Shown: positions 9,373 through 17,683, counted from the stretch's first letter. The stretch is 64,000 bases of DNA from CALAGB01 sp963789565 (GCA_963789565.1 CAWBKX010000001.1:1-64000); one strand, 5' to 3'. Program-made: numbers and translations. Notes: generated by a model not told the origin, from the sequence alone.

Positions 9373-9427
9373 CTTAAAAACCGTTGGGGGTAATCCCCGT
9401 GCGGGTTCGAGTCCCGCTTTCCGCACC
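9373..9427 (+). other. 3' fragment of tRNA-Leu(UAA), attachment-site scar
   Basis: The sequence contains, in tRNA order, an anticodon loop CTTAAAA (9373-9379), the 3' anticodon strand ACCGT, a long class-II variable arm GGGGG-TAAT-CCCC (9386-9398), a perfect T arm GCGGG-TTCGAGT-CCCGC (9401-9417), the 3' acceptor strand TTTCCGC, discriminator A (9425) and CC. The 5' half is missing: no GCGGAAA acceptor strand is found upstream and the bases before the anticodon loop (ACGAA) do not pair with ACCGT. This is what remains at the distal end of an element inserted in the anticodon loop of tRNA-Leu, and it marks the island border. Confidence 0.75.
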
Positions 9428-9503
9428 GAGAGTTCTTCCGGTCGGCCCCGTCGAGGTGAGGCTTGGGGATCGTACACGACGCCAAGATTTGGCCGACACT
9501 CGG

Positions 9504-10232
9504 TCAATTCGCTGAAACAGAACTCAACGCTGTCCACGTCACCGGGATATCGTGCATCAGCAAGGCAGAGTCGAATTCGACGGTGCCTGACGGGAATCGG
9601 ATCGAATCCAGGAAGAAGCTCGACGTGACGTCGTCGACTTTCAGAGGCTCGATGCTCCAGGCATTGGTGCGCAACTCCAGTCCTTCGTAGCAGCCGGAAC
9701 GTCGCGTCGCCGAGAATCCAACGGGCGCAAACTCAAAAAACGCTGAGACTTCATCCAACGTCGAGAATATCGATCCAGGCGGTAGCGCGTCCACGGAGGA
9801 CGCGGAGACCGACGCCCCGACCTGCTCGTCACAGCTGCTGTACGCGACACGGTAGTTCCCTGCACCCTCGTGAACGTCGAATCGAGCGCGGTAGTGCTCG
9901 CCCGGAAACAACCGGCCGCCCACCATCGTTGTCAGGCGGGACGACGTGTCTCGGCGTGGAATGTACACGCCGCGACGCGGACCGGTGGGCCCGTCCCACT
10001 CAATCGCCACGCGATGAGCCGCGTTCTCGGTGCGAAATCCGACGACGGCCGGCATACCTCTTGGGCGCATTTGCCCCATTCGTATGAGGCAAATGCCCGC
10101 CACTCCGGCCCCGTTCACGATCTCGGGCCGGAACGGCGCAGGCACCACGCGAGCAAGCACGTCCGGATCGACTCGATAGTTGATCAGAATTCGACGCTCG
10201 ATCTTGCCAACGATGTCAAATATGCGCGTCAT
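9504..10232 (-). CDS. DUF2071 (YqjF-like) family protein
   Basis: The 242-residue product starts MTRIFDIVGKIERRILINYR and continues VDPDVLARVVPAPFRPEIVN, then GVAGICLIRMGQMRPRG and a downstream segment with VYIPRRDTSS and FARFDVHEG-like strands. This is the layout of DUF2071/YqjF proteins, which have an acetoacetate-decarboxylase-like beta fold and no settled function. No signal peptide or membrane segment. It is the first complete gene outside the island, and its stop codon lies 77 bases from the tRNA-Leu scar. It stands alone; the neighbouring GH1 gene diverges from it. Confidence 0.75.
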   Translation of the reverse strand: MTRIFDIVGKIERRILINYRVDPDVLARVVPAPFRPEIVNGAGVAGICLIRMGQMRPRGMPAVVGFRTENAAHRVAIEWDGPTGPRRGVYIPRRDTSSRLTTMVGGRLFPGEHYRARFDVHEGAGNYRVAYSSCDEQVGASVSASSVDALPPGSIFSTLDEVSAFFEFAPVGFSATRRSGCYEGLELRTNAWSIEPLKVDDVTSSFFLDSIRFPSGTVEFDSALLMHDIPVTWTALSSVSAN

Positions 10233-10525
10233 AGATCACCTCACAAGATCGTGTGAGAATCCTCTTCCCGAACAATGGTAACACGGTTTATGTCGTGTCA
10301 GTTTGTCAAGCATGCGACATTGTGAAGCCGCGCCAAACGATCGATGTCGACAACGGTGATGTCCCATATGGCCGAACTCACGTGCCGCTTCATTTCCTCT
10401 CGGATTCGCAGTGTCCTCGGCGACAATTCACATGAACATGCGGCGACTGAATCGCGCTAAGATGCGGCAAAGTGGACGCACGCTGAGTGGTGATCGAGAC
10501 GGTCTTGATGACTTCAGGGAGGCGA

Positions 10526-11863
10526 ATGGTGACGTTCCCCGACGGATTCTACTGGGGCTCAGCCACAGCGGCATACCAGATCGAAGGAGCAGTGTCCGAG
10601 GATGGCCGCGGTCCGAGCATCTGGGACACGTTTACGCATCTGCGCGGAAACATCGTGAACGACGACAACGGCGATGTGGCCTGCGACCACTACCATCGCT
10701 GGCGCGAGGACATTGCACTCATGCGCCAGCTTAATTTCAACGCCTACCGCTTCTCAGTTTCCTGGTCGAGAGTCATGCCGGACGGACACAGAGGAGTCAA
10801 CGACGCTGGCCTCGATTTCTACTCACGGTTGGTCGACGGGTTGCTGGAGGCTGGGATCACGCCGTTCCTGACGCTCTATCACTGGGATCTGCCACAGCCC
10901 TTGCAAGATGTCGGCGGCGGATGGCTCAGGCGGTCGATCGCCGATGATTTCAGCACGTTTGTCGACGTCGTCAGTCGGAGGCTGGGCGATCGCGTGCGAC
11001 ATTGGGTGACGATCAACGAACCGTGGACTTTCGGGATGTCAGGCTATCTGGATGGAGAGGATGCACCAGGTCTGCGCCTCGACCTCGGCTCTGCCCTGCG
11101 CGTCGCGCATCACGCACTCCTGGCGCATGGATCGGCGGTCGAAGTGCTGCGCGCCAACGTGCCGACTGCGGAAATCGGCATCGTGTTGGACGTGAACCAT
11201 GTCGAACCGGCCAGCGACAGCGACGAAGACGTGGCCGCTGCCCATCGCTACGACGGAATCCAGAATCGCATGTATCTGGACGCGCTGTTTCACGGACGCT
11301 ATCCCGAAGACATCATCCAGCTTGTCGGAGAAGCGGCGCCGGAGGTTGAAGTAGCCGATATGAGGCACATCAACACACCGATCGACTTCCTGGGGATCAA
11401 CCTGTATCGTCGCACTGTGGTCGCGGCTGGCGACGAATTGCCCCCGATCAACTACCGCAGGGTCGATCCGCCCGGGGAATATACGTTGATGGGCTGGGAG
11501 GTCTCACAAAGCGCGCTGTATGACACGCTTCTAGACGTCAACCGAAGATACGCTCCGAAGGCCCTTTACGTCACAGAGAATGGCGCTGCGTTCGCCGACG
11601 TCGTTTCAGGCGACGGACGTATACATGACGATCGACGCACGGATTATTTCCGTAACCATCTCTCGCAACTGCAGCGCGCCATCGCGGACGGCGTCCCGCT
11701 CAAAGGCTATTTCGCCTGGAGCCTGATGGATAACTTCGAATGGGCCTATGGCTACACGACGCCGTTCGGCATCGTTCACGTCGATTTCGCCACTCAGAAA
11801 CGCACGATCAAGGACAGCGGTTATTTCGTGGCCGACGTGGCCGCGCGCAACGCGCTCGATTGA
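10526..11863 (+). CDS. GH1 family beta-glucosidase
   Basis: The product hydrolyses beta-linked glucosides or galactosides (GH1, retaining mechanism) and is probably cytoplasmic because no signal peptide is present. The start is taken as ATG 10526 directly behind AGGGAGG; upstream in-frame starts at 10487 and 10508 are possible but add non-conserved residues. Family landmarks are FPDGFYWGSATAAYQIEGA at the N-terminus, TINEPW with the acid/base Glu165, YVTENGAAF with the nucleophile Glu351, and FAWSLMDNFEWAYGY near the C-terminus. The length (445 residues) is normal for the family. It is followed by a strong bidirectional terminator and has no sugar-transport genes beside it. Confidence 0.93.
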   Translation: MVTFPDGFYWGSATAAYQIEGAVSEDGRGPSIWDTFTHLRGNIVNDDNGDVACDHYHRWREDIALMRQLNFNAYRFSVSWSRVMPDGHRGVNDAGLDFYSRLVDGLLEAGITPFLTLYHWDLPQPLQDVGGGWLRRSIADDFSTFVDVVSRRLGDRVRHWVTINEPWTFGMSGYLDGEDAPGLRLDLGSALRVAHHALLAHGSAVEVLRANVPTAEIGIVLDVNHVEPASDSDEDVAAAHRYDGIQNRMYLDALFHGRYPEDIIQLVGEAAPEVEVADMRHINTPIDFLGINLYRRTVVAAGDELPPINYRRVDPPGEYTLMGWEVSQSALYDTLLDVNRRYAPKALYVTENGAAFADVVSGDGRIHDDRRTDYFRNHLSQLQRAIADGVPLKGYFAWSLMDNFEWAYGYTTPFGIVHVDFATQKRTIKDSGYFVADVAARNALD

Positions 11864-11892
11864 GCTGCCCGCGCCAGTTAGGCGCGGGCAGC
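11864..11892. terminator. Bidirectional hairpin between the GH1 gene and the MauE fusion gene
   Basis: Perfect 12-base arms GCTGCCCGCGCC and GGCGCGGGCAGC enclose AGTTA. The hairpin begins right behind the GH1 stop codon and lies 27 bases beyond the stop of the convergent gene. No clear T-run. Confidence 0.7.
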
Positions 11893-11919
11893 GGCATCTG
11901 TCGTTCGGCAGTCTTCAGG

Positions 11920-13458
11920 CTAATTCCGTGCGGCGCGACCGGGTTCGGCGGGGTTACTGGCGAGTGCCAGCACGGCCTGAGCCCCCACCGCCACCTCCGA
12001 GCCAATCGTCCCATCGGTATTCACCAGGACGGCCGAGGGTATTCCGGTCGCTCCGAACGCTCTCCCGGTGGTGAACCCCTGATCCAGCAGCAGCGTCGAA
12101 CGCAGTCCCAATTGCTGGTTGGCCTCTACCGTCCCGGTGCTCACGATGAGCAGCTTGGGAGCATCCTTGGGTCGACGCGCCTCCCAGTCCTTGAGATCCC
12201 CCAACATGCGTTGGCAGAACCCACAACCCGGATTCCAAAAAAGGAGGAGCGTGCGTTCCCCGCGGAAGCCGGCCAGCTTGACCGTCTCGCCCGTGAGGTC
12301 GGGTAACGCCACCTTCGGTGCCGCCGTCCCGATGCGACTGGTCGGTGGTGGCGCTGAACCGTTGCCATGGCCATTGCCATTGTTGGCTGGTCGCGGAGCG
12401 GCCACGGGCACGGCTGGCTGCCCGCTCGTGCGCAGCACCAACTGCCGGATCTGCTCGGCGCCCATGGCCAGCGGACTCTGAATGCGTCCATCCGTCCCGA
12501 TCAGGACGGCCCCCGGTGTGCCAGTCGACTGATAGGACTCGGCCACTTCGCGATCCTGCTGCAAGAGGATCTGGGTCACGCCATGCTCGGTTCCCTTGGC
12601 ACGGTTCTCGTCCGCCGATCCCCGGCTGATGAGGGCCAGGGTGAATCGTCCCGCATGTTCCCGTTGCCATGTGCCGATCTCGGGCAGTAAGGCGTTACAG
12701 GGGCCACAGTGGGGATCACTGAAGAGGAGGAGGGTGGGTTTCCCGGCTGCGCGCAAGGCGTCCAGCGTGAGCGTTTCCCCGTGGAGGCCACTGAGGCGGA
12801 ACGCGGGAGCCAGCGAGCCCACCGGCAGTCCCGCCGCGGGGGCGGCCGGAGCGGCCGGCCGTACAGCGACCCCATCCACTCCCGTGCCCGCTTCCAACGT
12901 CTCGACGCGGGCCAGCAAGCGACCATTCTGCTGCAAGAGATGCAGCAGCAACCAGCCTTCGCCGATGATGGCCAACGTCAGCAGCACCCCAACGACGATG
13001 CCCAGGTCTTCCATGCCCGTCCGATCTCCCATCCAGCCCACGGCACTGGTGCCCGCATCCCCATGCCCCGCCACCACCACGAACCCAGCAATCAGGGACA
13101 ACACCCCGTTGCGGGCGAGGGTGGACCAGCCGACCGGCTCGGAGTGGAGTTGGCCGAAGCAGTGACAATCAGGTGCCTGACCCCGGGCCATGGTGACGCC
13201 GACGCCGGCGATGAAGAGGAGCAAGAGGGTCAAGGCGGCCAGACCACCCCACCAGGCCGAGGCCACTGGGATGAGGACGACCGCCGAGGCCAGCTCCGCC
13301 AGCGGGAGCAGCAAACCAAAGGGACCGGCCAGAACCGAGGGCACGCCAAAGCCAGTCATGGCCGCCCGTGATCCCGACAGATCGGCCAGTTTGGCCAGAC
13401 CGGCCACCACGAAGACGACCGCCAAGATCAGCCGTGCCGCCAGTAATACCAAATCCAC
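11920..13458 (-). CDS. MauE-like membrane domain fused to two thioredoxin-like domains
   Basis: GTG start 13458 behind AGGAGG. Residues 1-170 form a MauE/DoxX-type membrane domain with about five hydrophobic helices and the MauE signature DCHCFGQ (C98, C100). After a helix and an Ala/Pro linker comes a TlpA/peroxiredoxin-like domain with redox motif C251-G-P-C254, then a Gly/Asn-rich linker, then a second such domain with C412-G-F-C415. Known: in methylamine utilisation MauE and MauD (a thioredoxin-like protein) are needed to form the many disulfides of the Tat-exported MauA subunit. Here both functions are in one chain, directly downstream (74 bases) of a gene for a Tat-exported protein with about 60 cysteines. 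Inference: an envelope dithiol oxidase or isomerase serving those proteins. Confidence 0.85.
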   Translation of the reverse strand: MDLVLLAARLILAVVFVVAGLAKLADLSGSRAAMTGFGVPSVLAGPFGLLLPLAELASAVVLIPVASAWWGGLAALTLLLLFIAGVGVTMARGQAPDCHCFGQLHSEPVGWSTLARNGVLSLIAGFVVVAGHGDAGTSAVGWMGDRTGMEDLGIVVGVLLTLAIIGEGWLLLHLLQQNGRLLARVETLEAGTGVDGVAVRPAAPAAPAAGLPVGSLAPAFRLSGLHGETLTLDALRAAGKPTLLLFSDPHCGPCNALLPEIGTWQREHAGRFTLALISRGSADENRAKGTEHGVTQILLQQDREVAESYQSTGTPGAVLIGTDGRIQSPLAMGAEQIRQLVLRTSGQPAVPVAAPRPANNGNGHGNGSAPPPTSRIGTAAPKVALPDLTGETVKLAGFRGERTLLLFWNPGCGFCQRMLGDLKDWEARRPKDAPKLLIVSTGTVEANQQLGLRSTLLLDQGFTTGRAFGATGIPSAVLVNTDGTIGSEVAVGAQAVLALASNPAEPGRAARN

Positions 13459-13532
13459 TTAAGCCTCCTGAACGATGATTACGATGCGGTACTGTCCGCG
13501 CCGCGACGGTGTATGCCGATGCGCCGCGATTA

Positions 13533-14819
13533 CTAGCAATTGGTCAGGCATTGGCCGTAGCAACAGACACCGCTGTTTTCGCATGGAGTTCCGTTGGGTT
13601 GGACCACACATGCTCCACCCTCACACAGGCTGCAGCTAACGACGCCGCACAGCGTCCCATCTGGAACCGAAACGCATTGCTCACCCTCGCAGAAATTGCA
13701 GAGAACGCTGCATGGTCCGCCCGAACAGGTTTCGCCCTGGCCACATTTCGTGCCGTCCGTCTGGCCGGCGCAGATCCCGCAGTTGTCCTGACAAGTACCA
13801 CTACAGCAGACCTGGCCACTCCCGCAGTCGGTGTTGTCCTGTGCGTGAACGCACGCGCCAGACGTCGGGTCGCACGTCTGACATTCGGGACAGGTGACGT
13901 TCTTACACAGGTCCTGGCAGGCGCAGGTTTCCGGGTCCTGTAACTGATCGGGTGGGCAGCTTGCCGTGCACTGACAACGGCAGATGTCGAGGCTGAAGGT
14001 CTTTCCTTGCGGACAGGTGCTGCTGACGCATTGGTCCTGACAGCAGAGTCTTGTCGGATCGGTGGCGTCGCAGGCCGCGCCGTCGATCTGGTTCTGGCAA
14101 ACGTCGCACTGGCAGGTGGTCGGATCAGGCGGTTGGCCGTCTGAACATGCTGGAATGCAGGTGTTGTTGCAGCACGTGAAGTCTGGCCCGTCACAGTTCT
14201 CGCACCCCGGGCAGCAATCGCAAGCGCCCTTCTGCGCGTCCGTGTAGGCGTTTCGTCCCGTCGCCGTCCGAGACACCGCGAGGTAGTAGAGACGGGCATC
14301 GACGCTGATGCAGACGGTGCGCATATAGGTCTGGTACCAGCTTCTGCCGGGATAGGCTGCGGCGCATTGGGCGGACAGGTCGTTGAAGAAGTTGGTGTCG
14401 CAGGTGGACTTGGTGCTGTTGCACGTGTCGTAGCAGATGTCGTGGTTGTTGCAGGCGGGCGTGAAATCGACATTGCGCAACGGCCCGATGCGGTTGGGGA
14501 TGAGGTACCGGGCGAAGCCATTCTCAGGACCGCAGCCGTTGAATGCGGGTGTATGACCAGGGTGCGGCACGCGGTTCGGGCAGAGGTCGAGGTTTGCGAT
14601 GGGATACCGCGGTTGGATCCCAGCCGGTTCACAGCATTGAGTCGTTGGATCGTAGGGCTCACCGTTACAGGTGGGAGCCGCGGCGAACGCGCCCGGTATG
14701 CGGACCGAACGCCCAATGACCACCGTGGCGACGCCGGCCAGCAACCCCTTCATCACCTGGCGACGCGAGGTGGCACGTCCCAGAGTGCGGGTCAAGTCGT
14801 CGAAACGCCAATCTTGCAT
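13533..14819 (-). CDS. Tat-exported cysteine-rich protein with phospholipase A2-like domain
   Basis: The start is set at ATG 14819 because MQDWRFDDLT also opens the paralogue at 17087; a GTG at 14900 is in frame. The Tat signal is SRRQVMKG (residues 18-25) plus a hydrophobic stretch. Residues about 90-160 contain NGCGPENGFARY (calcium-loop-like) and CNNHDICYDTC with the His126-Asp127 pair, followed by CDTNFFNDL: the active-site pattern of secreted phospholipase A2. The remaining about 270 residues are a cysteine-rich tail with CC, CxxC and CxC motifs, giving roughly 60 cysteines in the mature part. It is probably exported, folded and heavily disulfide-bonded. The enzyme activity is inferred; the tail has no family I can name. 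Confidence 0.75.
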   Translation of the reverse strand: MQDWRFDDLTRTLGRATSRRQVMKGLLAGVATVVIGRSVRIPGAFAAAPTCNGEPYDPTTQCCEPAGIQPRYPIANLDLCPNRVPHPGHTPAFNGCGPENGFARYLIPNRIGPLRNVDFTPACNNHDICYDTCNSTKSTCDTNFFNDLSAQCAAAYPGRSWYQTYMRTVCISVDARLYYLAVSRTATGRNAYTDAQKGACDCCPGCENCDGPDFTCCNNTCIPACSDGQPPDPTTCQCDVCQNQIDGAACDATDPTRLCCQDQCVSSTCPQGKTFSLDICRCQCTASCPPDQLQDPETCACQDLCKNVTCPECQTCDPTSGACVHAQDNTDCGSGQVCCSGTCQDNCGICAGQTDGTKCGQGETCSGGPCSVLCNFCEGEQCVSVPDGTLCGVVSCSLCEGGACVVQPNGTPCENSGVCCYGQCLTNC

Positions 14820-14938
14820 GAGAGGTCCTCGCGCTATCGAACGAGACGGCCCGCGACTCACCGCCGGAACGGTCGAGTCGGTGGCGAAAACTGACGCCAC
14901 GCGTACTGCGCAACGACAACGACGGTGGATACGCGGAT

Positions 14939-14966
14939 GGCCGGAGCGATCCCGCTCGCTCCGGTC
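14939..14966. terminator. GC-rich hairpin between the two cysteine-rich genes
   Basis: GGCCGGAGCG and CGCTCCGGTC pair over 10 bases with one wobble around ATCCCGCT, just downstream of the truncated MauE frame on the minus strand. No T-run; it may be a terminator or attenuator. Confidence 0.4.
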
Positions 14967-14988
14967 ATGGCACTGTAACCGGCCGGCG

Positions 14989-15114
14989 TTACTTGGGCGT
15001 TATAAGGCCGTTCATGGCCTGCCGCGAGCCGGGAAGATCCACCAGGTTGGCCAGATCCGGCACCGCGAAGACGACCGCCAAGTTTAGCCGCGCCGCCGGC
15101 AAGAGTACGTCCAC
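14989..15114 (-). pseudogene. Truncated MauE-like copy (41 codons)
   Basis: From a GTG at 15114, behind GGGGGG, the minus strand encodes 41 residues, starting VDVLLPAARLNLAVVFAV and including PGSRQAMNG, then stops at TAA 14989-14991. It matches the N-terminus of the MauE fusion at 13458, which starts VDLVLLAARLILAVVFVV and has SGSRAAMTG at the same place, in most positions. It sits right after a cysteine-rich gene, as the full-length copy does. It is too short to make a working membrane protein and is best read as the stump of a duplicated module; a role as a small membrane peptide is not excluded. Confidence 0.7.
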
Positions 15115-15254
15115 TCAACCCCCCAAACTAAGGTCTGCCTGCAACCTGGGCCAGGCGGCGCTTTCAACCGTTCGGACGTGGAACTATCGGTATCACTCAT
15201 TCGGTGGACGTCGCGGAGTGCCTCCGCCGTCATCATCGCATCGCTCATATACCG

Positions 15255-17087
15255 TTAATCCGATGCTCCTCCGTGGTTTACACAGCAGGCCGCGTCGTCC
15301 TGACTCTGCGAGCAACAGATGTAGCTTCCGTCGGCGCAGTAGGCGTAGACGAAATCGGCTGCACAGCAGGTGCCATCTGCGTCCGCATACGGGGTGTCGC
15401 AGCACATCGACACCGTTTGCTCCGGATCGTTGGCGCACATTTGGCCGTCGGAACAACATACGTGATTGCCGTCGATGATGCAGAACTGATCCACGGAACA
15501 ACAGGCTCCGCTGTCGTCGGGTGCTTGGTCGGTTGGACAGCAGACGGCAGTGCCCCCAGATGTATAGCCGCATTGTTCAGTCGCTGCGTCGCAGCAGGTA
15601 TTGCCGCAGAGCGTTTGTGTTCCAACAGTGCAGCAGACACCGTTTTGGGAACCGCACAGTGTCTCGCCATTGTCGCCAGCGCAGCACGGCTCACCGTCGT
15701 AACAACAGATTTGACTCTCGAAGAGGTCCGGAGGGCACTGCTGCCCGTTCTGGCCGGCGGAACAGGGTCCGCATTCAGCGCCAGCGGTGCAGACGCCATG
15801 ACAGCAGACTTGATTCGAACCGCAGGACGTGTTGTCCGGCTCTGGATCGCACGTTCCGCCAGCTCCGCATGTCGTGCAGGTCGGACAGCTGCGCTGAGCG
15901 TCAGGTACGCATGTACCCCCATTGCACTGTCCACAGGCACCGCAGTTCTCACCGTCGACGCTGGGATCGGCCACACAACCACTATCACCCTGCAATTGAC
16001 AAGGCGGGCAGCCACCTTTTCCGTTGCCATCGCCGCATTCGCATGTCCGCGGATCCTGTGCCTGACCCTCGGGACACGTGACAGGCGGACATGTGCACGT
16101 GCAACTGTCGTAGTCGAATGTCTGATTGCCGACACATACGATCGACACGCATGCACCTGAGCAGCAGCCCAAGCCACTGCCGCACTCCGTGCCATTTGAC
16201 GACGGTGTGCATTGTCCGGATTCAGGGTCACATTCCTGGCAGGAGTCGCACTCCTTCGGGACGCACGGGCCGCTCGGGTCATTGGGACTATAAACATCGC
16301 ACGGTCCGCAGATCGGATCGCAGCTCACGAGGAACGTCAGCGGGTTCACCGCACAGCGCTCGTTCGCTTGACAGCATGTTCGGTTGAACCAACTTGAACA
16401 GATCGTCGTATCCGGCGGGCACTGGCACTCACCGTCGATACAGGACAGATCGTCGCAATCGTGCCCGCAGCGTCCACAATTCTTGGGGTCGGATTGCAGA
16501 TCGGAGCAGGTGACGCTGGAGGATGGATCACTCAATCCGAACGGCAGCCCCGGACTGACGTGTCTACAACACGTATTGCCGGCAGCGCAGCACCCGTCAC
16601 CGCAGCATGATTCGCCTGTCTCGCAGCAATACTGAGGCTGGCCGATCGGCAATCCAAAACCCGTGTTCGGCGGACACTGTACCCCTGATTCACAGCAGTT
16701 CGATCCACGACAGCAATGATCGTCAAGACACTGTTCGCCGCGCGGACATTGGGCCCGGTCGCATGCCGCGAGTGCATTGAAGTAATTTCGATCCACGAGC
16801 ATTTTGCATACAAAGTCGATCACCGTGCCCGTGTTGCCGCCCTCATTCTCTCCCAAATGCGATCCGCAGGCGGTCATGTTCGCGTCACGGTTTGCTTTGG
16901 CATCCGAGTAGCATTGATCCAGCGCCGCGCTGGAGCACGTCGCGCCCACCGCGCCAGCCTCGGGCACACTGATGGAACGACCAATGACGACGGCCGCGAC
17001 GCCGCCGAGCAATCCCTTCAGCACGCCGCGCCGTGAGGTCGCCGTGCCCAACGATCTAGTCAGATCGTCGAATCGCCAGTCTTGCAT
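15255..17087 (-). CDS. Tat-exported protein with about 95 cysteines
   Basis: The start is ATG 17087 behind GGGGACGGGA; an upstream in-frame start at 17213 adds 42 unlikely residues. The first 50 residues are nearly identical to the neighbour at 14819 (MQDWRFDDLTRSLGTATSRR, then a hydrophobic Tat segment). The mature protein of about 560 residues starts with a short domain holding few cysteines (DQCYSDAKANRDANMTACGS) and then becomes one long array of CC, CxxC and CGxxCC units. Some units look granulin- or EGF-like, for example CCTVGTQTLCGNTCC and CCSDGQMCAND. No catalytic motif is visible. Inference: a disulfide-stapled extracellular structural or binding protein. First gene of the minus-strand cluster. 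Confidence 0.75.
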   Translation of the reverse strand: MQDWRFDDLTRSLGTATSRRGVLKGLLGGVAAVVIGRSISVPEAGAVGATCSSAALDQCYSDAKANRDANMTACGSHLGENEGGNTGTVIDFVCKMLVDRNYFNALAACDRAQCPRGEQCLDDHCCRGSNCCESGVQCPPNTGFGLPIGQPQYCCETGESCCGDGCCAAGNTCCRHVSPGLPFGLSDPSSSVTCSDLQSDPKNCGRCGHDCDDLSCIDGECQCPPDTTICSSWFNRTCCQANERCAVNPLTFLVSCDPICGPCDVYSPNDPSGPCVPKECDSCQECDPESGQCTPSSNGTECGSGLGCCSGACVSIVCVGNQTFDYDSCTCTCPPVTCPEGQAQDPRTCECGDGNGKGGCPPCQLQGDSGCVADPSVDGENCGACGQCNGGTCVPDAQRSCPTCTTCGAGGTCDPEPDNTSCGSNQVCCHGVCTAGAECGPCSAGQNGQQCPPDLFESQICCYDGEPCCAGDNGETLCGSQNGVCCTVGTQTLCGNTCCDAATEQCGYTSGGTAVCCPTDQAPDDSGACCSVDQFCIIDGNHVCCSDGQMCANDPEQTVSMCCDTPYADADGTCCAADFVYAYCADGSYICCSQSQDDAACCVNHGGASD

Positions 17088-17683
17088 TCCCGTCCCCTCA
17101 GACCACCGCCCGCGCTCAATCGAATTGCCGTCCGTGGCAAGTCGCCCACGTCGTTCCTGTGTTCCGACGTCCTGAACCGTGATCAAGCATTCCAGTAACG
17201 GTTTGCCGACCACGTAATGGACGAATCGTGTCGCGGATACGGTGGTGAAATCTTCGCGCGACCTACTCTCCCCGTTTGAGGGTACACATTGGGCGTTATT
17301 TGAGCGTTATTTGCCACGTCCATTCTCGAATTGACACATTCATGTATTTCTCGAAAAGCATTCCACTGAACGCACCAGGCACAATAAGCTGATTGTCGTT
17401 TCTGGACTGATTTTCACGTTCCGGCGCACCGGCATTTTGCTTGAGCGCCAAATGAACAAACGGCACCCAGGTATCTGCAAAATCCGACAGCACCACTAAC
17501 ACGAAAATAACGCTCCATTGTTATGGTGAGCAATTAGGGGCACCGACTTTCGGACTCGGTGGGCCATTTTGCCGTCAAATCAGGGAACATCGGCTTTTTA
17601 CGCGTTGGCGGACCTGGAAGCAAACGCGCGTATGGCTTTCAGGTGACGGGCCGGTGAGTCTGTCGGTAAGGGATAGGGAATAC
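17088..17683. other. Intergenic region upstream of the cysteine-rich cluster and the HAF/FIMAH gene
   Basis: Non-coding. It holds two direct copies of GCGTTATTTG (17293-17302 and 17304-17313) and an inverted copy of AGCGTTATTT at 17505-17514. The genes on both sides diverge from here, so the repeats may be regulatory. A minus-strand frame at 17296-17502 has no family resemblance and is not called. Confidence 0.4.

Larger units (their letters stand above)
1..9427. mobile_element. Right-hand part of an integrated element (phage- or plasmid-like island) ending at a tRNA-Leu scar
   Basis: Seen: a primase and a broken RepA-like helicase at the left edge, an iteron-like repeat cluster, several frameshifted genes, small orphan genes, and at the right end a 3' piece of a tRNA-Leu gene that has no matching 5' half. 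Known: integrases of phages and integrative elements recombine inside tRNA genes and leave a duplicated 3' end at the far side. Inference: positions 1-9427 belong to an element whose other end, intact tRNA-Leu and integrase lie to the left of the window. No integrase, capsid or terminase gene is visible here, so the element type is undetermined. The sequence also looks less GC-rich than the rest, but this was judged by eye. Confidence 0.55.

Noticed and set aside
9223..9537. Minus-strand reading frame of 104 codons across the tRNA-Leu fragment
   Set aside because: Its core (KAGLEPARGLPPT) is the well-known antisense translation of a tRNA and not a real protein.
11920..13458. Assignment of the MauE fusion to a methylamine dehydrogenase operon
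   Set aside because: No large or small methylamine dehydrogenase subunit and no amicyanin gene is near; the cysteine-rich neighbours do not resemble MauA.
14993..15478. Plus-strand frame of 161 codons between the cysteine-rich genes
   Set aside because: It is antisense to the MauE stump and to the end of the cysteine-rich gene; Arg/Ser-rich shadow translation.
15204..16160. Plus-strand frame of 318 codons inside the second cysteine-rich gene
   Set aside because: Ala/Thr/Val-rich antisense shadow produced by repeated Cys/Gly codons on the other strand; no ribosome site or family features.
17296..17502. Minus-strand frame of 68 codons upstream of the cysteine-rich cluster
   Set aside because: No ribosome site, no resemblance to a family and it crosses the AGCGTTATTT repeats.
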